Shown: positions 13,820-19,580 of the stretch, in pieces
Numbering within the stretch: the stretch's first letter is position 1
Layout: the number at the start of each line of letters is the position of its first letter
DNA from: Gemmatimonadota bacterium
GTDB taxonomy: Bacteria; Gemmatimonadota; Gemmatimonadetes; JACCXV01; JAHWKZ01
Reading direction: 5' to 3'
Assembly (NCBI GenBank): GCA_030641505.1
Contig: DAOWHI010000271.1
Location: forward strand, 1 to 19,580
DNA length: 19,580 bases
Notes under the pieces: model-generated
Seen by the model: only the letters and a program-made list of their open reading frames with translations
Databases searched by the model: none
What the model was told of the DNA's origin: nothing
Made by a program: the position numbers and the translations under genes

Positions 13820-15796
13820 CTACGGTGTGAAGCCCACCAGCCGCCACATCTCTGCGCTGTCGTAGATCCGACCCCCCGAGATAACCGTGGTCACGCTGCG
13901 GATGTTGTTGATATCTGCTGACGGGTCGCGATCCAGAACTATCAGGTCGGCCCGTTTCCCCACCTCGATTGTGCCCGCTTCATCCCCGAGCCCCATCGCT
14001 GCGGCGGCATCCGAGGTGGCCGCGCGTAGAGCCTCGCTGGGCGTAAACCCGGCCCGCACATACAGCTCCAGCTCTCGGTAGAGCGAATGGCCGGGGACGG
14101 CCATGTCCGTCCCAGCCACGATCATCACGCCGGCTTCGTGCAGGGCCCGGATTACGGCCAACCGTCGCTCGAGCGCGTCCCGAGCCGCCTCGGCCTCTTC
14201 CGGTGGGATCCCGATGCCGTTCAGAGGCCCGGCGATCTCCGGCGCCACCCGAGCCGCACCCGGCTCGAACGACGCGATCGAGACGTCAGTCGATCTGCCG
14301 TGCAGCTCATACAACGCGATCGTCGGATCGACCACGACCCTTCGCTCCGCCAGCCACTCGACGACACGCGCGCCCTCCGGCGATTCGATGTCGGCCGGCC
14401 CGGGTTCCTCTTCGCCCTCTGAATCCCGGACCATCACGGCTTCGACAAAGCTGATGTGGTTGACCTGATCCATTCCGGCTTCGATCGCCCCGAACAGATC
14501 CATGCCCTGTGGTATGTGGCCAGTCACTGTCATCCCCAAGGCGTGCGCCTGGTCCGTGATGGCTGGCACCAGCGCGGGCTCGACGAAACTGTAGATTTTG
14601 ATCTGCTCGAACCCGGCTTGGCGATAGGCGCGCACCAGCGCCCGCGCCTCCTCGGTTGTCGAGACCTCGTCTCCAAAGATGATTCCGGCGACGAGGATGC
14701 GTGGGGACGGGCCCTGACCCGACGCGCTGGCGTCGCGCATCGCCCGGACAAAGTCGACGTCGTTGCCGACATCGCGCACGGTCGTGATACCCGCCGCCAG
14801 GTAGACTGGCCCCCACTCGACCTGCGCCAAGTGAGCGTGCATGTCCCATAGACCGGGCGCCACGGCCTTCCGGCCGAGCTCGATCAGACGGGCGTCGACC
14901 GGCGCGGTCACGTCGGTTCGGCTACCGACCGCCTCGGTCCGAGCCCCGCGGACGATCACGACCGCATCTTCCATCGCCCCGTCGCCGACGCCAGTAACAA
15001 CTCGTCCGCCAACCAGCGCCAGCGGCCGATCGCCAAGCGCTTCGCCGGGCGCCAATTCGCCCAGCCGATCGAGGCCATCCTGTGCAGCGCGTGCCACGAA
15101 CCAGTCCAGCGCCTCCTCGTAACCCACCCGCACCGCCTCGAACTGATCACCCTCACCGTCGATCGTAACGGCGGCCACCAACGTTCCAGTCGTGTCGGCC
15201 CAGACCGTCTCGTGACCCCAGATGAGACCGCCGATGCTGTAGCGATCGAGCAGTCGATCGGTGTCGCCGACCAGCACGCTATCCCGACCGCGTGACTCGA
15301 TCGTTACGACACTGGAGGGGAATACTTGTAGTCGCTCTGGTCGGCCGTGCGCTTCCCAGTAACGCAGCAACATCATCTGGACGGCGATCGGTGCGTATCC
15401 CGTGACGGTGAAGTACCGCTCCGGTACACCGATCTCCCGAACCGCGCCCCCGTCGGTAACCCGTGCTCGACCCTCGGCGACATCGACTTTGAGATCGATC
15501 GCCACTCGGCGCGCGACCTTACCCTCTACGGTCAATCTCGAGGGCGTGTAATCCTCGGCGGTGACGAGCTCGGCGGAAAGCGGAACGGCTGTCCCCCGAT
15601 CCGTGAACTCGAACTCGACCTTCGTGAGCAGGTCGTCCTCCTGGCGAAGGACCTGATAGTGCTCCATCCCCACCGCACGGCTCACCCAGTGGAGGCGAAA
15701 CGAGTCCTGCTCGACGACCGTAGGCCGCGAATCCTGTGCCCACAGCGGCTGTACACAAACCGCGCACACGAGCCAGCTGATCGCGGATCTGGTCAT
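13820..15796 (-). CDS. secreted metal-dependent amidohydrolase
   Basis: 658 residues with a signal peptide (1-20, cleavage after PLWA). The first 250 residues form an additional beta-rich domain of unknown role. The amidohydrolase domain starts near 255 (ALVGGRVVTG). Metal and catalytic residues are present: H320/H322 in DMHAH, probable carboxylated K400 (IKIYS), H427 (VTGHIP), H447 (NHISF) and D564 (AGTDMAVPG). The C-terminal IEVGKRADLIVLDRDP returns to the small composite domain. The subfamily resembles imidazolonepropionase-like and Xaa-Pro dipeptidase-like exported enzymes; the substrate is unknown. It starts 34 bases after tRNA-Val and ends 65 bases before the globin gene. Confidence 0.92.
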   Translation of the reverse strand: MTRSAISWLVCAVCVQPLWAQDSRPTVVEQDSFRLHWVSRAVGMEHYQVLRQEDDLLTKVEFEFTDRGTAVPLSAELVTAEDYTPSRLTVEGKVARRVAIDLKVDVAEGRARVTDGGAVREIGVPERYFTVTGYAPIAVQMMLLRYWEAHGRPERLQVFPSSVVTIESRGRDSVLVGDTDRLLDRYSIGGLIWGHETVWADTTGTLVAAVTIDGEGDQFEAVRVGYEEALDWFVARAAQDGLDRLGELAPGEALGDRPLALVGGRVVTGVGDGAMEDAVVIVRGARTEAVGSRTDVTAPVDARLIELGRKAVAPGLWDMHAHLAQVEWGPVYLAAGITTVRDVGNDVDFVRAMRDASASGQGPSPRILVAGIIFGDEVSTTEEARALVRAYRQAGFEQIKIYSFVEPALVPAITDQAHALGMTVTGHIPQGMDLFGAIEAGMDQVNHISFVEAVMVRDSEGEEEPGPADIESPEGARVVEWLAERRVVVDPTIALYELHGRSTDVSIASFEPGAARVAPEIAGPLNGIGIPPEEAEAARDALERRLAVIRALHEAGVMIVAGTDMAVPGHSLYRELELYVRAGFTPSEALRAATSDAAAAMGLGDEAGTIEVGKRADLIVLDRDPSADINNIRSVTTVISGGRIYDSAEMWRLVGFTP

Positions 15797-15830
15797 GACC
15801 TCAGCTTATTGCTATGGGGCCTGTATTGTC

Positions 15831-15907
15831 TGGTGGGCGGTGGGGGACTCGAACCCTCGACCTCCTGCATGTGAGGCAGGCGCTCTAACCAACTGAGCTA
15901 ACCACCC
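15831..15907 (-). tRNA. tRNA-Val (anticodon CAC), CCA encoded
   Basis: A full cloverleaf on the minus strand. The acceptor GGGTGGT pairs with ACCGCCC with one G-U. The D-arm begins TAGCTCAGTTGGTTAGAGC. The anticodon loop CTCACAT gives anticodon CAC, and the T-arm has GGTTCGAGTCC. The 3' CCA is genomically encoded (15833-15831). Confidence 0.95.
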
Positions 15908-15922
15908 ATCCGTTGTGTTTCG

Positions 15923-15951
15923 AACGTACGCGCGTCGTTAGGACCCGTCAA
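15923..15951 (-). promoter_or_regulatory. possible tRNA-Val promoter
   Basis: On the minus strand TTGACG (15951-15946) and TACGTT (15928-15923) are 17 bases apart, 15 bases before the tRNA 5' end. The -35 is good and the -10 weak. An inverted repeat CGTCGTT/AACGACG (15933-15956) overlaps it; it lacks a T-run but could act as a weak terminator or block for the lipoprotein transcript. Confidence 0.4.
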
Positions 15952-15964
15952 CGACGGAACCAGC

Positions 15965-16426
15965 CTAGACGATCGGTGACAGCGACAGCCGTTGTCCGGT
16001 GGCGCCAAACTCCTGAACGCACTGCACGCCCGGCGAGCTCGGGTGAGTCCCGTCATACGTCAGCCGACCGGTCGCCTGGACGTTCTCTCGGATGATCGAT
16101 ATCTGGATCTCCATGAAGGACTCGACCTCGTTGGGTTGGCCGTTGATATCGATCGTCACCGTGAGAGGCCCCTGAGCCTGGATCAGTCCATTGTTATCGA
16201 GTTGACCGGTTAGCACGCCATCGTCGCCAAACGCCACGGTGAACTCATCGCCGCTCCGGTTGATCACGATCTGGCTCACGATGTCGTTGTTCAGTATGCC
16301 GTCGCACGTATCTAGCGTTTCACCGATGAACAGGTTGTACGTGCCGGTGATCGTGTTCTTGTTATCGTCACAGCCCGACGCCGAAGCCGCCAGCATGGCA
16401 ACAAGTAGAAGCATCAACGTTCGCAT
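15965..16426 (-). CDS. small lipoprotein of unknown function
   Basis: 153 residues with a clear lipoprotein signal: a hydrophobic 5-17 segment and lipobox ASGC giving lipidated Cys19, followed by Asp-Asp. The mature part is predicted beta-rich (GTYNLFIGE, SQIVINRSGDEFTVAF, LTVTIDING, SFMEIQISI), with Cys41 and Cys136 that could be paired. GAGGA (16437-16433) lies six bases upstream of the ATG. It resembles the lipoprotein at 10796-11299 in layout but not closely in sequence. It lies 27 bases after the tRNA-Ile2/Met 3' end, so it may be read from the tRNA promoter. No family is recognised. Confidence 0.82.
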   Translation of the reverse strand: MRTLMLLLVAMLAASASGCDDNKNTITGTYNLFIGETLDTCDGILNNDIVSQIVINRSGDEFTVAFGDDGVLTGQLDNNGLIQAQGPLTVTIDINGQPNEVESFMEIQISIIRENVQATGRLTYDGTHPSSPGVQCVQEFGATGQRLSLSPIV

Positions 16427-16453
16427 TGAGTTTCCTCGCTATCGCATGTTGAG

Positions 16454-16526
16454 TGGGCCCGGCTGGATTTGAACCAGCGACCCTCGGATTATGAGTCCGG
16501 TGCTCTGACCACTGAGCTACGGGCCC
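16454..16526 (-). tRNA. tRNA with CAT anticodon, probably tRNA-Ile2 (lysidine type), possibly elongator Met
   Basis: A minus-strand cloverleaf with acceptor GGGCCC(G)/(C)GGGCCC, D-arm TAGCTCAGTGGTCAGAGC, anticodon loop CTCATAA (CAT) and T-arm GCTGGTTCAAATCCAGC. The T-arm and the GGGTCGCTGG variable region resemble E. coli ileX/ileY more than elongator tRNA-Met, so Ile(AUA) decoding after lysidine modification is favoured. CCA is not encoded: the bases after discriminator A (16454) are CTC. Confidence 0.88.
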
Positions 16527-16623
16527 GTACGATCGCAGCAGGCCCGCTGCGCCATAGCACGGGTCCGCTAACAAAGTAAGATATCGGTTGCCGAGGTTTA
16601 ACGCCCGACGGTATCGCTAACCC

Positions 16624-18081
16624 CTACTCGTCGTAGTAGCGAAGCAAGTCCCCGCACTTCGAGGGATGTCGGAGCTTCTTGAGCGCCTTCGACTCGATCT
16701 GTCGTACGCGCTCGCGGGTGATGTTGAAAATCGATCCGACTTCCTCCAACGTTCGCGGACATCCGTCGCCGATCCCGAACCGAAGCCGGATGATCCGTTC
16801 CTCGCGCTGGCCCAGTGTATGGAGAACCGCATTGACGTTCTCGCGCAACATCGTGAACGCAGCGCTGCTCGATGGCGAGGGAGAGGACTGATCCTCGATG
16901 ATGTCGGAGATCTGCGTCTCCTGGCCGTGCTGGATCGGTCGATCGAGCGAGATCGGCTCCTGCGCTATTTCGAGCACCGCCTTGACCTTGTCGATCGGCA
17001 GGCTCAGCTCTGTAGCGACCTCCTCCGGTGGCGGCTCACGACCTGTTTCTTGGACGATCCGACGCGTAAAGCGATTCACCCGGTTGATCGTCTCCATCAT
17101 GTGAACCGGGATCCGAATCGTCCGCGACTGCTCGGCGATCGCCCGCGTGATCGCCTGTCGTATCCACCACGTGGCATACGTCGAGAACTTGTACCCTTTG
17201 CGGTAGTCGAACTTTTCGGTTGCCTTTAGCAACCCCGAGTTGCCTTCCTGAATCAGGTCCAGGAACTCGAGCCCACGCCCGATGTAACGCTTGGCCACAG
17301 ACACAACGAGCCGGACGTTTGCCTCGACCATCCGTCGACGGGCCGCCATCACGAGCCACATGAGCTCGCTGACTTCCTCGAGGAGGGCATGGTACTCGGC
17401 CCGCGTGAGGCCCGTTTCACGCTCGAGGTCTCGCTCACGCCACTCGACTGCGGTGGTGCCGTCCCGTAGGCGCATTGACTCGGCCAGGTACTCGACCTGC
17501 GACGGATGCAGTGGCAATCCGACAAAGAAGGCGCGCACCTTCTCCATCTCCTCGAACGCCTGCTTCCCCTTATTTCCGCGAAGACCGCTCTTCTCGAAGG
17601 TGCGCCGAGCTTCCCGCCATGTCAGTTCCAACTCTTCGAGCTGACCGACCAATCCTTCGCGTCCGCTAGCGTCACCATCTGCACTCTCTTCGGACTCCTC
17701 GTAATTCTGCGACAGAAAGGCCTCCACTCGTAGACCGCCGTCGGCCACGCGGTGTCCTTGATCGAAGACGTTTTCGATCGAGCTGAGCGAGCGGAAGACC
17801 TTCTCTCTGAGCTCGGCCTGACCTTCGGCAATCGCACGGGCGATCTCAATCTCTTCCTCGGGGGCGAGCAACGGCACACGACCCATCTCCTGGAAATACA
17901 TCCGCGTGAGATCGTCGTGCAGTCGAACATCGACCTGAGGGGGTTCCGCTTCTGGCTCGAGGATGTCCTTGCCGCTCCGCAGGTCGAGGATCGCGCGGTC
18001 GATCGCGTCCGAAACGGGGGCGCCGTCGGTGTCGGCTTCGTCGTCCGAAAACGATTGGGGGGGTGGTTTCGAGCGCGACAT
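16624..18081 (-). CDS. rpoD: Primary RNA polymerase sigma factor (sigma-70/RpoD)
   Basis: 485 residues. Region 1.2 is at about 55-88 (DLTRMYFQEMGRVPLLAPEE). A non-conserved insert of about 150 residues follows. Region 2 (255-325) contains NVRLVVSVAKRYIGRGLEF and FDYRKGYKFSTYATWWIRQAI, the core-binding and -10 recognition helices. Region 3 follows (IRIPVHMMETINR onward), and region 4.2 (443-475) ends in TRERVRQIESKALKKLRHP, the -35 reader. The acidic region 1.1 of proteobacterial RpoD is absent or very short. Region 2.2 reads LIQEGNSGLLKA, with Ser where Ile, Thr or Asn is common. The ATG at 18081 is three bases after the dnaG stop, the classic macromolecular-synthesis arrangement. Confidence 0.96.
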   Translation of the reverse strand: MSRSKPPPQSFSDDEADTDGAPVSDAIDRAILDLRSGKDILEPEAEPPQVDVRLHDDLTRMYFQEMGRVPLLAPEEEIEIARAIAEGQAELREKVFRSLSSIENVFDQGHRVADGGLRVEAFLSQNYEESEESADGDASGREGLVGQLEELELTWREARRTFEKSGLRGNKGKQAFEEMEKVRAFFVGLPLHPSQVEYLAESMRLRDGTTAVEWRERDLERETGLTRAEYHALLEEVSELMWLVMAARRRMVEANVRLVVSVAKRYIGRGLEFLDLIQEGNSGLLKATEKFDYRKGYKFSTYATWWIRQAITRAIAEQSRTIRIPVHMMETINRVNRFTRRIVQETGREPPPEEVATELSLPIDKVKAVLEIAQEPISLDRPIQHGQETQISDIIEDQSSPSPSSSAAFTMLRENVNAVLHTLGQREERIIRLRFGIGDGCPRTLEEVGSIFNITRERVRQIESKALKKLRHPSKCGDLLRYYDE

Positions 18082-18084
18082 GGC

Positions 18085-19580
18085 CTACGAAGCGGGTCGC
18101 TCCCTTTGCCGGATCGCGCGTGCCAAGTCACGCTGCTGAACGGCGTCCGCTAGCCGCTCACCCGTCGGCTCGAACTCAGGGCTGATCCCGCGCTCGATCG
18201 CCTTGACCTGAAGTTGGGAGAGGCTGTCACGGAACGACTCCGCGGACAGCGGAAGTCCGTTCGTCGATCGCCACACCTCGAGCTCTGCAATCACCCGTTG
18301 GAGATCGGGTTCAGAAATGCGGTGAGCCTGCTCGACGATGTTCACAGAATCGGCATCGTAACCGGCGAGATGTTCGAACAACGCCCGATACCCAGCATGG
18401 ACAAAGTACTCGGGGCGACAAGCGGCCTGTGCCTCGGCCAGCCAACGCGAATCGTTGACCGCGTGGAGCAGCACGTAGCGCTCATCTTGTGCGCCTGGCG
18501 TGGCGATCGCTCCCGAGCTCTGGCGTCGCTCTTTCGGCTTCACTTCGCGGGTCGGTTCAACACGTCGTTCCGTGCGATCCAACGCCGGGGATACACTCAG
18601 AGTTTCGCGTGGCACGCCCACTCCAGCAGAGATCTTGTCGAGGTACAACGACTGAGTCACGGGATCAGGAACCACTTTGACGCTCTTGAGCAATCGGTTG
18701 ATCGCCCGGCGTTTCTTCATCACGTCGGAGAGATCGACGCGCGACCGAACGACGTCGAGCTTGGCATCAATCACATCCTTGCCTGCCTCAACGAGGGCGG
18801 CGAACGCATCCGCGCCGTCATCCCGAATCACGTCATCGGGATCACTGTCCACAGGCAGCGAAACCACCCGCACAGCGAAACCAGCCCCAAGCAGCAAATC
18901 GCTGGCTCGGAACGCCGAGCGCTCACCAGCCGTGTCGCCGTCGTAAGCGAGGTAAACCGTCGCCGTGTACCGTTTGAGGATCCGAGCCTGGGCACTGGTC
19001 ATCGACGTCCCCAGCGGCGCCACCACGTTACGAAACCCAGCCTTGTAGAGGCTAACGACATCGAAGTTGCCCTCAACGACGATCGCCGCACCTGCGCGAC
19101 GGATCTGAGACCGAGCGAGATCGAGATTGAACAACGTTCGGCCCTTTGAGAAGATCGCCGTATCGGAGGAGTTCAAGTACTTCGGCTCCTCGTCGTCGAG
19201 GCGTCGGCCCGACAACGCGACGACCTTGCCACCCACCGATCGGATCGGGAAACACAGTCGCCCGCGGAAGCGATCGTAGATACCGCCTGTCTTCTCGCTC
19301 CGAACAGCTACGCCCGCCGCGATCAGTGTTTGCGGCTCAATCCCTTGACGTGACGCCTCGCCCGTCAGCGCCTCCCACTCATCCGGCGCCCAGCCGAGCA
19401 AAAACGTTTCCCATACCTCGCGCTCGACCCCACGCTGCGAGAGATAACCCCGCGCCATCTCCGCATCCGGCGACTCCATCAGGTGGCGGTGATAAAACTC
19501 GGCCGCCAATCGATTGGCGTGGTAGAGTGGAGCGTTGGGATCATCCGCAGCCGCCTCTCGGTCCGGCACCTCGACGCCCG
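18085..19580 (-). CDS. dnaG: DNA primase, N-terminus beyond right edge
   Basis: About 498 residues are visible, running off the window end. The first visible residues (GVEVPDRE, then LYHANRLAAEFYHRHLM) correspond to the region just after the missing CHC2 zinc-binding domain of about 100 residues. The RNA-polymerase domain shows RGYLSQRGVE, IYDRFRGRLCFPIRS and GRRLDDEEPKYLNS. The TOPRIM part has VVEGNFDVVSLYKAG, with the catalytic Glu, and AYDGDTAGERSA, with the DxD metal ligands. The C-terminal third is the helical helicase-binding region. DnaG makes RNA primers for the replisome. A GTG at 19569 is in frame but is internal, not the start. rpoD follows after three bases. Confidence 0.95.
   Translation of the reverse strand, partial: GVEVPDREAAADDPNAPLYHANRLAAEFYHRHLMESPDAEMARGYLSQRGVEREVWETFLLGWAPDEWEALTGEASRQGIEPQTLIAAGVAVRSEKTGGIYDRFRGRLCFPIRSVGGKVVALSGRRLDDEEPKYLNSSDTAIFSKGRTLFNLDLARSQIRRAGAAIVVEGNFDVVSLYKAGFRNVVAPLGTSMTSAQARILKRYTATVYLAYDGDTAGERSAFRASDLLLGAGFAVRVVSLPVDSDPDDVIRDDGADAFAALVEAGKDVIDAKLDVVRSRVDLSDVMKKRRAINRLLKSVKVVPDPVTQSLYLDKISAGVGVPRETLSVSPALDRTERRVEPTREVKPKERRQSSGAIATPGAQDERYVLLHAVNDSRWLAEAQAACRPEYFVHAGYRALFEHLAGYDADSVNIVEQAHRISEPDLQRVIAELEVWRSTNGLPLSAESFRDSLSQLQVKAIERGISPEFEPTGERLADAVQQRDLARAIRQRERPAS

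Noticed and set aside
18214..19149. Long plus-strand open frame (311 codons)
   Set aside because: It is fully antisense to dnaG, whose TOPRIM motifs make the minus strand the real coding strand.
1..19580. Mobile elements, prophage genes, CRISPR arrays or a defence system
   Set aside because: No transposase, integrase, terminal repeats, spaced direct repeats or Cas-like proteins were found.

Overview
The window is high-GC bacterial chromosome made almost entirely of housekeeping genes, most of them on the minus strand. Gene boundaries are tight, with repeated 4-base stop/start overlaps and frequent GTG or TTG starts. No insertion sequence, phage gene or CRISPR array is visible. The phylum cannot be fixed from the sequence. 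The dnaG-rpoD pair, Rex, a type-A RNase P RNA, secreted lipoproteins and a secreted amidohydrolase suggest a Gram-negative, possibly of the Gemmatimonadota/FCB or myxobacterial type; this is a weak inference.

Region 1 (1-2100, minus strand) is a rex - Nudix hydrolase - von Willebrand A membrane protein cluster; the last gene runs off the left edge. Upstream of rex lies a perfect 18-base Rex-type palindrome between a strong minus-strand promoter and a divergently transcribed UMF1-family MFS transporter (2172-3539, plus strand). This is a self-contained redox-regulated switch.

Region 2 (3540-3840) is an intergenic stretch with DnaA-box-like words, two small hairpins and the terminator of the next operon.

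Region 3 (3841-10516, minus strand) is a dense co-directional cluster. Read 5' to 3' it is a zinc-ribbon coiled-coil protein, RNase H, the RNase P RNA gene rnpB, recJ, rsmD, coaD, a class I aminotransferase, a STAS-domain protein and ksgA, followed by a Rho-independent terminator. A second strong terminator sits immediately upstream of its first gene, at the end of a structured non-coding stretch. That arrangement suggests an attenuator, or a small RNA gene ending there.

Region 4 (10796-12275, mainly plus strand) is the only accessory-looking part. It holds a small lipoprotein, a minus-strand protein remnant, and a TPR protein whose reading frame extends well upstream with no start codon.

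Region 5 (12280-16526, minus strand) holds tRNA-Ile2/Met(CAT), a small lipoprotein, tRNA-Val(CAC), a secreted amidohydrolase, and a truncated hemoglobin translationally coupled to a PAS-domain adenylate cyclase. The last two form a plausible gas- or redox-sensing cAMP module.

Region 6 (16624 to the right edge, minus strand) is the macromolecular-synthesis pair dnaG-rpoD; dnaG is cut by the window edge. The most interesting items are the globin/cyclase pair, the Rex switch, the terminator-fronted rnpB operon with its structured leader, the broken genes near 11.3-11.6 kb, and a strong over-representation of CGATCG.
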